Shown piece after piece: positions 51,264 through 60,556 of a stretch of DNA of 64,000 bases (within the stretch, counting starts at the first letter, position 1; every line of letters begins with the position of its first letter). The notes below the pieces were generated by a model that ran no database searches, was not told where the DNA came from, and saw only the letters and a list, made by a program, of their open reading frames with translations. This DNA is from Yeosuana aquiaggeris (GTDB lineage: Bacteria; Bacteroidota; Bacteroidia; Flavobacteriales; Flavobacteriaceae). The position numbers and the translations under genes are program-made. The stretch lies in assembly GCF_044003965.1 (NCBI RefSeq), contig NZ_JBAWKC010000001.1, forward strand, positions 1,302,001-1,366,000, given 5' to 3'.

Positions 51264-51424
51264 ATTTTTATTTTAAAAATTAAACTTTCCGCTCTAGAGT
51301 ATTTTTTTGGTTCAATCTGTTGCGAAAGAAGAGTAGTCAATTCAGACTCTACTTTTTTCGTTTCAATTATAAATTTGTCAATTGGAAGGTATTTCATCTG
51401 TAATGTTTGCCAATCCGATGACAT
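51260..51424 (-). CDS. Possible short coding frame upstream of the GT39-type gene
   Basis: A frame of 54 residues (MSSDWQTLQMKYLPIDKF...) ends in TGA overlapping the ATG of the glycosyltransferase gene. I do not recognise it. Its composition (acidic and basic residues, SRAESLIFKIKI end) looks protein-like. It could be a translational-coupling leader, or the tail of a decayed gene; upstream the frame has a stop within eight codons of the ATG. Part of the dispersed repeat (51427-51458) lies just before it. Confidence 0.35.
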   Translation of the reverse strand: MSSDWQTLQMKYLPIDKFIIETKKVESELTTLLSQQIEPKKYSRAESLIFKIKI

Positions 51425-51426
51425 GG

Positions 51427-51458
51427 ATTGTTTTAATGATTTATATCAGTAGTTAAAC
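51427..51458. repeat. Dispersed short repeat, copy B
   Basis: Matches 40689-40720 at 28 of 32 positions. Between 51425 and 51570 there is otherwise no recognisable gene or structure. Confidence 0.5.
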
Positions 51459-51580
51459 GAAGGTAGTTTTTTTTTCTTCTTACAATGTCAATTAATAACG
51501 TTTGTTTGGAGTTGTATAGAGATGTTTACAATTCATTTCTAAATAACTAAAACAAAGTTTAAATAACTAGTTTAATTTTG

Positions 51581-51605
51581 TAAATTTGCCTGCGTTTATA
51601 AACGC
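51581..51605 (+). promoter_or_regulatory. pyrG promoter element with a 14-bp palindrome at the expected start
   Basis: TAAATTTG (51581-51588) matches TAnnTTTG. A second TAATTTTG lies just before it (51573-51580). The predicted start falls at about 51592, the first base of the perfect palindrome GCGTTTATAAACGC (51592-51605), which ends three bases before the ATG. Confidence 0.65.
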
Positions 51606-51608
51606 ATC

Positions 51609-53249
51609 ATGACAAAAACAACCAAATACATATTTGTAACCGGAGGCGTTACCTCTTCTTTAGGAAAAGGTATTATTGCTGCTTCTCTCGCTAAATTACT
51701 TCAGGCACAAGGTTACAAAGTTACCATTCAAAAATTAGACCCGTACATTAACGTGGATCCGGGCACTTTAAATCCTTATGAGCATGGTGAATGCTATGTC
51801 ACAGAAGATGGTGCTGAAACGGATTTGGATTTAGGTCATTATGAGCGTTTTTTAAATGTACCAACAAGTCAGGCCAATAATGTAACTACAGGTCGCATTT
51901 ATCAAAGTGTCATTGACAAAGAACGTCGTGGGGAGTTTTTAGGAAAAACGGTTCAGGTTGTTCCTCACATTACTGATGAAATTAAAAGACGCGTGCAAAT
52001 TCTTGGAAATTCAGGTGATTATGATATCGTAATTACTGAAATAGGAGGAACCGTTGGTGATATAGAATCATTACCATACATTGAAGCAGTGCGTCAGTTA
52101 AAATGGGATTTAGGTGAAAATAATGCTATTGTTATACATTTAACTTTAGTGCCTTATTTAGCAGCCGCCGGTGAACTTAAAACCAAACCTACACAGCACA
52201 GTGTAAAGACCTTGATGGAAAGTGGTGTGCAGGCCGATATTTTGGTGTGTAGAACAGAATATGATTTACCCTATGATTTACGCAGAAAACTAGCCTTATT
52301 TTGCAATGTAAGAGAAGAGGCTGTGATTCAATCTATAGATGCATCTACTATATATGATGTGCCTAATTTGATGCTTGAGGAAGGCCTGGATAAAGTGGTC
52401 TTGAAAAAACTAGCTTTAAAAAGTTCAGTACCTGATATTACACAATGGAATAATTTTTTAACCCGACATAAAAATCCTAAAACAGAAGTTACTATTGGTC
52501 TCATTGGGAAGTATGTTGAATTACAGGATTCCTATAAGTCTATTTTAGAGTCCTTTATTCATGCCGGAGCAGAAAATGAAGTGAAAGTTAATGTTGAATC
52601 TATTCATTCAGAATATTTGAATGACGACAATATCAAACTAAAATTATCTCATTTAGATGGTATTTTAGTAGCTCCAGGATTTGGAGAAAGAGGAATTGAA
52701 GGAAAAATTACAGCAGTGAAGTATGTTCGTGAAAACAATATGCCTTTTTTTGGTATCTGTTTAGGAATGCAAATGGCAGTCATTGAATTTGCACGAAACG
52801 TATTAAATTTACCCGATGCTGATTCCACAGAAATGAACCCTGCTACCAAAAATCCGGTCATTGATTTAATGGAAGATCAAAAGTCCATTACTGATAAAGG
52901 TGGGACTATGCGTTTAGGTTCATGGGACTGTAATTTAAAGCTTGGTAGTTTAGTAAGAGATATTTACAAATCTGAACATATCAAGGAACGACACAGACAC
53001 CGCTATGAATTTAATGGTAAATATAAAGCAGCCATTGAAGCTAAAGGAATGATTGCAACCGGTTTAAATCCAAACACAGGATTAGTAGAAATTATTGAAA
53101 TCCCCAGCCATCCATTCTTTATCGGAGTGCAATATCATCCAGAATATAAAAGTACAGTAGCCAATCCGCATCCGTTATTTGTAGCGTTTGTTAAAGCTGC
53201 CTTAAAATTTAAAAACGGTAAAAAAAGTGCCACTGTGTCACAAAACTAA
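51609..53249 (+). CDS. pyrG: CTP synthase
   Basis: This 546-residue protein has an N-terminal amidoligase domain (FVTGGVTSSLGKGIIAASLAKLL P-loop, DPYINVDPGTLNPYEHGECYVTEDGAETDLDLGHYERF). The C-terminal glutamine amidotransferase domain reads FFGICLGMQMAVIEFARN (nucleophile Cys), with the His and Glu in QYHPEYKS. It turns UTP into CTP. It stands alone before yidC, with a 63-base gap without a terminator, so read-through is possible. Confidence 0.97.
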   Translation: MTKTTKYIFVTGGVTSSLGKGIIAASLAKLLQAQGYKVTIQKLDPYINVDPGTLNPYEHGECYVTEDGAETDLDLGHYERFLNVPTSQANNVTTGRIYQSVIDKERRGEFLGKTVQVVPHITDEIKRRVQILGNSGDYDIVITEIGGTVGDIESLPYIEAVRQLKWDLGENNAIVIHLTLVPYLAAAGELKTKPTQHSVKTLMESGVQADILVCRTEYDLPYDLRRKLALFCNVREEAVIQSIDASTIYDVPNLMLEEGLDKVVLKKLALKSSVPDITQWNNFLTRHKNPKTEVTIGLIGKYVELQDSYKSILESFIHAGAENEVKVNVESIHSEYLNDDNIKLKLSHLDGILVAPGFGERGIEGKITAVKYVRENNMPFFGICLGMQMAVIEFARNVLNLPDADSTEMNPATKNPVIDLMEDQKSITDKGGTMRLGSWDCNLKLGSLVRDIYKSEHIKERHRHRYEFNGKYKAAIEAKGMIATGLNPNTGLVEIIEIPSHPFFIGVQYHPEYKSTVANPHPLFVAFVKAALKFKNGKKSATVSQN

Positions 53250-53312
53250 AAATGGATAGTTTTTTGATTAGCATTTAAATCCTTGACTTGAAGGAGGAAT
53301 AAAAAACAACAA

Positions 53313-55211
53313 ATGGAAGAAAAAAAATTAGATATTAATTCGATAATAGGTTTTGCCCTGATTTTCGGAATATTAATGTATATGCTCTGGCAAAATCAAC
53401 CAACTCCAGAACAGGTTGCAGAGCAGGAAAAGGCCAAACAAGAGCAACTTGCAGCTGAAGAAAAAGCCAAAGTTCAAGAGGATGTCATTCAAACAACTGC
53501 TGAAGATTTTTCTAAGGAAGCAGTGTCTGATTCGATTCAGTTAACCTCTTTAAAAAATAAATTAGGGGCCTTTGCCTATTCATCTACCTTGCCGTCAGCT
53601 TCAAATAATGAAACCATTATTGAAAATGATTTGTTACAGTTGAAATTTAGTAATAAGGGTGGATTCCTTTCTGAAGTTAAGTTAAAGAACTTTGTAAATT
53701 ATGATTCCATTCCTGTTTATTTGGTAAAAGATAATAATGCAGCTTTCAATATTAATTTTGGAACTACAGATAGTCGTATTTTAAATACTCAGGACTTGTA
53801 TTTTGAACCTACCATCACTAAAAATGGAGAGAATACCATTGTTTCTATGAAACTTAAGGTATCACAAGACAGGTTTTTGGAATACAGATATGAGATTAAG
53901 AAAAATGAGTATATGATGGATTTTACCATCAGATCTCAAGGACTTGATCAAGTAATAAACAGTTCACAGGCAATTAATTTAGACTGGAAGATTAAAACGT
54001 ATCGCCACGCCAGAAGTGTAGCTTATGAAAATCGTTACACAGAGTTAATCTATGAATATGAAGACGGTAAGGATAATTATTTGGGTCAGAGTGAACTTTC
54101 TGAATCTACAGAAAATGATGTGACCTATGTAGCTTTTAAACAACATTTTTTTACCTCTATTTTATTAGCTGATTCCCCTTTTAAAACAGCCGATTTAAAA
54201 TCATATAATTTAGTTAAAGATGAAGAGATTGATACTGTATTTACAAAGTCTTTTGAAGCTAAATTACCGTTAGAACTGGCGTCAGGTGAGATTAATAAAA
54301 CCATGAATTGGTATTTTGGTCCATCAGATTATAAAATATTAAATGCTTATGACAGAAATTTAGATGAGGTTGTACCATTAGGTTGGGGTATTTTTGGTTG
54401 GATTAACCGTTACGTCTTCATTCCTACCTTCGGGTTTCTAAGTGGATTTTTACCTTATGGATTTGCTATTATAGTAATGACCATTTTAGTAAGAATAGTC
54501 ATGTCTCCTGTAACGTATAAGTCCTATGTGTCTCAGGCAAAAATGAAGGTTCTAAAACCGGAAATTGCTGAGATTACTGAGAAGTACAAGGATAATGCCA
54601 TGAAAAAACAACAGGAAACCATGGCTTTATATAGTAAAGCGGGTGCAAGTCCTATGGCTGGTTGTTTGCCGGCTCTGGTGCAACTTCCTGTGTTTTATGC
54701 TTTATTTCAATTTTTCCCTTCGGCCTTTGATTTACGTCAAAAAAGTTTCCTTTGGGCAGAAGATTTATCATCTTATGATACCATTGCGAAATTGCCGTTT
54801 CATATTCCGTTTTATGGTGACCATGTGAGTTTGTTTCCAATTTTAGCATCTGTAGCGATTTTCTTTTATATGCAAATGACTACCGGACAGCAAATGGCGT
54901 CACAACCCACTCAGGAAGGTATGCCCGATATGAGTAAAATGATGAAGTATATGATGTATTTTTCACCATTAATGATGTTGTTTTTCTTTAATAATTATGC
55001 TTCAGGTTTAAGTTTGTATTATTTTGTTTCTAACTTAATTACTATTGGTATCATGCTGGTTATTAAGAATTTTATTATTGATGAAGATAAAATACATGCC
55101 AGAATTCAAGAGAATAAGAAGAAGCCTAAAAAAGAAAATCGTTTCCAAAAGAAAATGAAAGAAATGATGGAACAGGCAGAAAAACAAAAGCAATCACAAA
55201 AACGTAAATAA
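53313..55211 (+). CDS. yidC: Membrane protein insertase YidC
   Basis: This 632-residue protein has an N-terminal membrane segment (about 10-25), followed by a low-complexity stretch and a large periplasmic domain (about 90-350). The conserved insertase core follows from about 360 (GWGIFGWINRYVFIPTFGFLSGFLPYGFAIIVMTILVRIV). Further helices follow in the order typical of the Oxa1/YidC fold. The C-terminus is basic (KKPKKENRFQKKMKEMMEQAEKQKQ), as usual for ribosome binding. It inserts proteins into the inner membrane. Confidence 0.97.
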   Translation: MEEKKLDINSIIGFALIFGILMYMLWQNQPTPEQVAEQEKAKQEQLAAEEKAKVQEDVIQTTAEDFSKEAVSDSIQLTSLKNKLGAFAYSSTLPSASNNETIIENDLLQLKFSNKGGFLSEVKLKNFVNYDSIPVYLVKDNNAAFNINFGTTDSRILNTQDLYFEPTITKNGENTIVSMKLKVSQDRFLEYRYEIKKNEYMMDFTIRSQGLDQVINSSQAINLDWKIKTYRHARSVAYENRYTELIYEYEDGKDNYLGQSELSESTENDVTYVAFKQHFFTSILLADSPFKTADLKSYNLVKDEEIDTVFTKSFEAKLPLELASGEINKTMNWYFGPSDYKILNAYDRNLDEVVPLGWGIFGWINRYVFIPTFGFLSGFLPYGFAIIVMTILVRIVMSPVTYKSYVSQAKMKVLKPEIAEITEKYKDNAMKKQQETMALYSKAGASPMAGCLPALVQLPVFYALFQFFPSAFDLRQKSFLWAEDLSSYDTIAKLPFHIPFYGDHVSLFPILASVAIFFYMQMTTGQQMASQPTQEGMPDMSKMMKYMMYFSPLMMLFFFNNYASGLSLYYFVSNLITIGIMLVIKNFIIDEDKIHARIQENKKKPKKENRFQKKMKEMMEQAEKQKQSQKRK

Positions 55212-55214
55212 ATA

Positions 55215-55242
55215 AAAAGCTGCCATTTGGCGGCTTTTTTGT
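55215..55242 (+). terminator. Terminator of the pyrG-yidC region
   Basis: AGCTGCC (55219-55225) pairs with GGCGGCT (with one G-U), and the stem is extended by AAAA/TTTT arms. A T run ends at about 55241. Confidence 0.85.
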
Positions 55243-55281
55243 TCTATACAATTTCAGCAATAAGAATTCGTTATTTAAAGT

Positions 55282-55974
55282 ATGAAAAAATTAGCATTTA
55301 TAATCTTTGTGTTTTTTGCTGGTTTAGTTTCAGCACAAAACATTAACCAATTTGATGCTGAAGGCAAGCGTCATGGCATTTGGAAAAAATATTTTGATGA
55401 TACTACTGTTTTAAGGTATGAAGGGGAATTTAATCATGGTAAGGAAACAGGACTCTTTAAATATTATAAAAATATTGAGAAGAAAGCGTCTCTAACGGCT
55501 ACTAAACAATTTAATGATACGGATAATAAATCCTATGTCACCTTTTATACTTCTGCAGGAAAAGTGGTGAGTGAAGGACAAATGGATGGTAAAATTTACA
55601 TAGGTGTTTGGAAGTATTATCAAAAAAATTCTAATAAGCTTCTAACCTTAGAAAATTATGATTTAAAAGGAGAACTGGATGGTGACCGATTGGTATATTA
55701 TGAAAACGGCCAGATTGCTGAAAAGCAGTTCTATAGTCATGGTAAATTGGAAGGGCCTTCATTTTGGTACACAGATAAGAATGTAGTTTTAAAAGAGTTT
55801 CATTATGTCAATGGAGAGTTACATGGATTAGCTAAGTCTTATGACCCTAAAGGGCAATTAATTCTAGAGGGCCAATATAAACAGGGTAAGAAACATGGAA
55901 TTTGGAAAACTTATGAAAACGGAAAACTGACCGAAGAAAAAGATTATACATATCATTCCAAACAAAAAAAATGA
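55282..55974 (+). CDS. Secreted protein with MORN-type repeats (YwqK-like)
   Basis: This 230-residue protein has a signal peptide (MKKLAFIIFVFFAGLVSAQ). It is built of repeats of the form GKxHGxWKxYY...NGQ: DAEGKRHGIWKKYF, EFNHGKETGLFKYYK, GELDGDRLVYYENGQIAEKQFYSHGKLEGPS, and QYKQGKKHGIWKTYENGKL. These are MORN-variant repeats, sometimes annotated as YwqK antitoxins. No toxin gene is alongside, so that label is not supported here. An envelope protein of unknown role is the safe call. Confidence 0.8.
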   Translation: MKKLAFIIFVFFAGLVSAQNINQFDAEGKRHGIWKKYFDDTTVLRYEGEFNHGKETGLFKYYKNIEKKASLTATKQFNDTDNKSYVTFYTSAGKVVSEGQMDGKIYIGVWKYYQKNSNKLLTLENYDLKGELDGDRLVYYENGQIAEKQFYSHGKLEGPSFWYTDKNVVLKEFHYVNGELHGLAKSYDPKGQLILEGQYKQGKKHGIWKTYENGKLTEEKDYTYHSKQKK

Positions 55975-56069
55975 TAAATGCAAAGGCCCTTTAATTTAAT
56001 AAAGAGCCCTTACATTTATTTAGACATTTAAGTCTAAATCAAACAAACCAAACTAAAACTAACTTTTTT

Positions 56070-57455
56070 TTATATTGTTGGTATTGCTACCTTGTTAATT
56101 ACGTGGATAACACCGTTTCCGGCTTGCACATCTACTGCAACGATTCCTATGTCAGAATTTCCAGAACCGTCAGTCATATTTGCAATATTTTGACCAGAAC
56201 CAGGTAAAGAAATCGTTAAATTATCACCTTCTAATGATGGAGCTACAGTATTACCATTTGGAGTTAAATCACCGGATCTTACATTGGCACCAATCACATG
56301 ATGTAATAATACTTGAGTTAATACAGACTCTCCTGGTATAGAAGCTAATGCTTCGAAAGCAGCATTTGTTGGAGCAAATACAGTGAATAAACCTTCTGGG
56401 TTTGATAATATACTTACGAAATTAGTAGCTGGAGTTAAAGTAGTTAATGCTGTAACTAATGTTGTAAAATTAGGATCTGCAACAGCAAATGTCACTACAG
56501 TCGGGATAGGAATAACCGCATCAATAGCATGAATAATTCCGTTAGTTGTAACTACATCAGCAGCGGCAACAGATGAAACACCATTAAAACGTACACCTTC
56601 TGTTGTATTAAAGTATAAACTTAAATTGCTCATTCCAGGTCCGGAAGCTAATGTACTAGTGTATCCAGCACCTGCACCAACTAAATCTGTAGAGGTTACA
56701 ACACTACCTAAAACATGGTTCAATAATATGTTTGCTAAAGCATCAGTTGGAACATCTCCTAACGCAGCACCATTTAAAAATGTAGCAAAAGCGTCGTTAT
56801 CTGGAGCAAGGACAGTAAAAGTTCCTTCACCACTTAAAACACTTACTAAGTTTCCGTCTGCAGCACTTAACGCAGCAACAAGGCTACTAAATGCTGGGTT
56901 TGCTAAAGCTTGATCTACAATCGTTGGTAAACCTATGACAGCATCTACCACATGAATAATTCCATTAGTTGCTTCAATATCTGGAATAGCAACGCTAGAA
57001 ACACCATTTAATCTTACACCATTCGAGGTATCTATAAACATACTTAGATTTAAATCTGAATTAGATTGAGTAGCAAGCGTACTTACGTATCCTGTAGATA
57101 AACTTGATGAAGCATTTTCGCCAACAATGACATGGTTTAATAAAATTTGAGTTAAAACATCAACTGGAACATCATTTAAAGATGGAATATTGTTTTGAGC
57201 TAAAAAAGCAGTAAATGCATCATTTGTTGGCGCAAACACAGTATAACTTCCTGGTTGATCAAGCGTTGCAGCTAAATCAGCGATTGTTAAAGCATCAACC
57301 AAAATACTTAATTCTGGAGTTGCTACTGCTAATTCAGTAATTGTTTCAGGTAATGCAGCTGCAGGACTATTATCGTCGTCGTCACTACAAGAGAATGCTA
57401 AAAAGGCAAAAGCAAATATTGCCGTAATTTTTGATAAATTTTTAAATTTTTTCAT
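56070..57455 (-). CDS. Fasciclin (FAS1) lipoprotein with three repeats
   Basis: This 461-residue protein has a lipobox (FLAFSC, then SDDDDN). It contains three FAS1 domains at about residues 40-170, 175-310 and 315-460. Each shows the typical H1 and H2 boxes (YTVFAPTNDAFTAFL, LLNHVIVG; FTVLAPDNDAFATFL, LLNHVLGS; FTVFAPTNAAFEAL, LLHHVIGA) and ends with the NGVIHV-type segment (NGIIHVVDAVI, NGIIHAIDAVI, NGVIHVINKV). These domains mediate adhesion. The protein is expected at the cell surface. Confidence 0.92.
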   Translation of the reverse strand: MKKFKNLSKITAIFAFAFLAFSCSDDDDNSPAAALPETITELAVATPELSILVDALTIADLAATLDQPGSYTVFAPTNDAFTAFLAQNNIPSLNDVPVDVLTQILLNHVIVGENASSSLSTGYVSTLATQSNSDLNLSMFIDTSNGVRLNGVSSVAIPDIEATNGIIHVVDAVIGLPTIVDQALANPAFSSLVAALSAADGNLVSVLSGEGTFTVLAPDNDAFATFLNGAALGDVPTDALANILLNHVLGSVVTSTDLVGAGAGYTSTLASGPGMSNLSLYFNTTEGVRFNGVSSVAAADVVTTNGIIHAIDAVIPIPTVVTFAVADPNFTTLVTALTTLTPATNFVSILSNPEGLFTVFAPTNAAFEALASIPGESVLTQVLLHHVIGANVRSGDLTPNGNTVAPSLEGDNLTISLPGSGQNIANMTDGSGNSDIGIVAVDVQAGNGVIHVINKVAIPTI

Positions 57456-57726
57456 GTTTGATAATTTTATTGTTAATATTTAGACTGCTATAAATGTTTA
57501 ACAAAAATACAAATAGATTAAACAAAAATAATAATGTTTAATAAATTTAACAAAACTTTAAACAAAAAAAACATTATCAATCTCAAGGAGTCTCCATTTC
57601 AATACAGATTATGGGGATTATATGTATCTTTACGGACTATTATTATTTAAATTATTTCTTTTAGGCAGGATATGAAGTAAGAGATAATTTAATATTCTGT
57701 CTAAATAATAATAACAAACTAGATTA

Positions 57727-58914
57727 ATGAAAAGAGTAATTGTTGGACTTTCTGGTGGTGTAGATTCTAGTGTTGCTGCTTATTTACTGAAAGAGCAAGG
57801 CTATGAAGTCATAGGCTTATTTATGAAAAACTGGCACGATGATTCTGTAACTATATCTAATGAATGTCCTTGGCTAGATGATAGTAATGATGCCATGCTG
57901 GTTGCAGATAAGCTGGGTATCCCGTTTCAAACGGTGGATTTAAGTGAACAATATAAGGAGCGCATTGTTGATTATATGTTCAAGGAATATAAGAATGGCC
58001 GCACTCCAAATCCTGATGTGCTTTGTAATAGGGAAATTAAGTTTGATGTGTTTATGAAAATTGCAATAGAACTTGGTGCAGATTATGTTGCAACAGGTCA
58101 TTATTGCAGAAAAGGTGTTATTTCTAAAAATGGTAAAGACATCTATCAGCTGTTGGCGGGTGTCGATCCTAATAAAGATCAATCCTATTTTTTATGCCAG
58201 CTATCGCAGCATCAGTTGTCCAGATCATTATTTCCTATTGGTGAGTTAACTAAGCCAGAAGTTAGAGAAATAGCCTCAAAAATTGATTTGGTAACCGCTG
58301 AAAAGAAAGATTCACAAGGACTTTGTTTTATAGGTAAAGTAAAATTGCCAGATTTTTTACAACAACAATTAAAACCGAAAGAAGGACAAATTGTTGAAAT
58401 CTTTAAAGAAAACGTTATTTATAAACGGAGTCATCCTGATTTTAATAACTTAGAAGATAGACTTGAATTTTTATCTAGAAAAAAGGAATATCATTTAGAA
58501 GACGGAAAAGTTATAGGTAAACATCAGGGAGCACATTATTTTACCAAAGGTCAAAGAAAAGGATTGGCAGTTGGAGGTCATGTAGAACCACTATTTGTTA
58601 TTGAAACAGATGTAAAGTCAAATATTATTTATACAGGTGAAGGGAAAGAACACCCCGGCTTATATAAATCAGCCTTATTTGTAAAAAATGAAGAGTTGCA
58701 TTGGATTCGAGAAGATTTAAAGTTAAGTACTGATGATACCATGAAAGTAATGGCCAGAATTCGATACAGACAGCCATTACAAAAAGCTACGCTTTTTAAA
58801 GTTGATTCAGGTTTGTATGTCGAGTTTGATAATCCACAATCTGCCATTACAGAAGGACAGTTTGTGGCATGGTATCTAAAAGATGAATTAGTTGGTTCTG
58901 GTGTAATTTCTTAA
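57727..58914 (+). CDS. mnmA: tRNA-specific 2-thiouridylase MnmA
   Basis: MnmA puts sulfur on uridine-34 of certain tRNAs. The 395 residues begin MKRVIVGLSGGVDSSVAAYLLKEQGYEVIGLFMKNW, the ATP-pyrophosphatase P-loop. The first catalytic cysteine is in DVLCNREIKFDVF, and the second is in SQGLCFIGK. The tRNA-binding region includes ATGHYCRK and KDQSYFLCQLS. The ends are those of a full-length member. A subtilase gene begins 26 bases after the stop. Confidence 0.96.
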   Translation: MKRVIVGLSGGVDSSVAAYLLKEQGYEVIGLFMKNWHDDSVTISNECPWLDDSNDAMLVADKLGIPFQTVDLSEQYKERIVDYMFKEYKNGRTPNPDVLCNREIKFDVFMKIAIELGADYVATGHYCRKGVISKNGKDIYQLLAGVDPNKDQSYFLCQLSQHQLSRSLFPIGELTKPEVREIASKIDLVTAEKKDSQGLCFIGKVKLPDFLQQQLKPKEGQIVEIFKENVIYKRSHPDFNNLEDRLEFLSRKKEYHLEDGKVIGKHQGAHYFTKGQRKGLAVGGHVEPLFVIETDVKSNIIYTGEGKEHPGLYKSALFVKNEELHWIREDLKLSTDDTMKVMARIRYRQPLQKATLFKVDSGLYVEFDNPQSAITEGQFVAWYLKDELVGSGVIS

Positions 58915-58940
58915 CTTGTAAGGACCTAATAGGATTAGTC

Positions 58941-60554
58941 ATGAAAAGGAACCTACTTTTTTTATTTCTATGGTGCATCCCAATACTGTATTTTGCTCAG
59001 CAAGAAGATGCCTGGGTGTACTTAGCTGATAAGCAAAATGTTTCAGCTTCAATAGCAGATCCAATTACTATCCTTACTCAAAAAGCAATTGACAGAAAAA
59101 TTAATCATGGTGTTTTAATTGATGAACGGGATGTGCCTGTAAATGAAAATTATATTTCACTGTTAAAAACCCAACCTGGTATAAGTGTTCTGGCTAAGTC
59201 TAAATGGTTAAATGCTGTTCACGTAAGAGGAACTGAAACCAATATAAATGCTCTAGCAAGTTTAGTGTTTGTTAGCTTAATAGATTTTGCTGATAAAAGT
59301 TTAAACACATTAAAGACAGAACAGGTAAAGAAAATTTCGAAATTTCAAGAAACGTTTACAACCTTTAATTATGGTAATGCTCTTAATCAAATACAGATGT
59401 TTAAGGGAGATCAGTTGCACTTGGCAGACTATACAGGAGAAGGCATGACTGTAGCGGTGCTTGACGCCGGATTTCCAAATGTAAATACGATGTCTTCGTT
59501 TCAAAGATTGCTAGGTGCTGGTAAAATTTTAGGCCATTATGATTTTGTAAATAGAGACGAAAATGTTTATACAAACACAGAGAGCAATCATGGTACTTTA
59601 GTTTTAAGTACTATGGGAGGTTATGTTGAAAATGATTATGTGGGAACTGCACCAGATGCGTCCTATTATTTATTTATAACTGAAGATGGGCCAAACGAAA
59701 ATCCCGTTGAAGAAAGTTTTTGGGTAGAAGCAGCAGAAAGAGCAGATAGCTTAGGCGTTGATGTGATTAATTCATCTTTAGGGTATGGTAGTTTTTATGA
59801 TAAAACATCGTACAATTATCATCCTTTAGATTTTGATGGTCAAACAACTTATATAACAAGAGGTGCTAATATAGCTTTTGAAAAAGGGCTTTTAATTGTA
59901 AACTCAGCAGGGAATGAAGGTTTAGGTGGAATCAATGCGCCTGCAGATTCAGCAGGTGTTTTATCAATAGGAGCCGTAAATTCAATAGGAGAATATGTGA
60001 CATTCAGTTCTGTTGGAAGTTCAATTCAACCAATTCTAAAACCAGACGTTGTTGCGCAAGGATTGGCAAGTGTAGTTATTAATGAATCTGACGGTATTGG
60101 TAGCGCAAATGGTACTTCCTTTAGTTCTCCCATTATGGCTGGTGGTATTGTTTGTTTATGGCAAGCGTTACCCGACAAAACAAACGCTGAAATTATGCAA
60201 TTAGTAAGAGAATCTGCTTCACAATTTAACAGTCCGGATTATTTTTTGGGCTATGGAATTCCTAATTTACAATTGGCTTTGAATAATGCATTATCAATGA
60301 AAGATTCTGAAGAAAATAATTTAGACATAAAAATATTTCCAAATCCACTTTCAAATATTTTAAATATAGCAGTACCTTCAAATGATAATGAATCAAAAGG
60401 TATATTTTATAATATTCTTGGGAAAAAGGTTCTAGAAATAGATTTAGATAAAAATAAAAGTCTATTGGACCTTTCTTTTTTAAGCAGCGGATTGTATCTG
60501 TTAAAAATAGAGTCTCAAACTTTTTCACAAACATTCAAAATTGTAAAGAACTAA
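58941..60554 (+). CDS. Subtilisin-like S8 peptidase with type IX secretion sorting domain
   Basis: This 537-residue protein has a signal peptide (to about residue 20, ILYFAQ). The S8 catalytic triad follows: Asp in VAVLDAGFPN, His in NHGTLVLSTMGG, and Ser in GTSFSSPIMAG. The last 80 residues form a type A Por/T9SS sorting domain (KIFPNPLSNILNI, GLYLLKIES, FKIVKN). It is a secreted, surface-delivered serine protease. Its position between mnmA and a nitronate monooxygenase-like gene is without evident functional meaning. Confidence 0.93.
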   Translation: MKRNLLFLFLWCIPILYFAQQEDAWVYLADKQNVSASIADPITILTQKAIDRKINHGVLIDERDVPVNENYISLLKTQPGISVLAKSKWLNAVHVRGTETNINALASLVFVSLIDFADKSLNTLKTEQVKKISKFQETFTTFNYGNALNQIQMFKGDQLHLADYTGEGMTVAVLDAGFPNVNTMSSFQRLLGAGKILGHYDFVNRDENVYTNTESNHGTLVLSTMGGYVENDYVGTAPDASYYLFITEDGPNENPVEESFWVEAAERADSLGVDVINSSLGYGSFYDKTSYNYHPLDFDGQTTYITRGANIAFEKGLLIVNSAGNEGLGGINAPADSAGVLSIGAVNSIGEYVTFSSVGSSIQPILKPDVVAQGLASVVINESDGIGSANGTSFSSPIMAGGIVCLWQALPDKTNAEIMQLVRESASQFNSPDYFLGYGIPNLQLALNNALSMKDSEENNLDIKIFPNPLSNILNIAVPSNDNESKGIFYNILGKKVLEIDLDKNKSLLDLSFLSSGLYLLKIESQTFSQTFKIVKN

Positions 60555-60556
60555 AC

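Noticed and set aside
55282..55974. Toxin-antitoxin module (YwqK antitoxin label)
   Set aside because: The protein is secreted and made of MORN-type repeats, and no toxin-like gene lies beside it.
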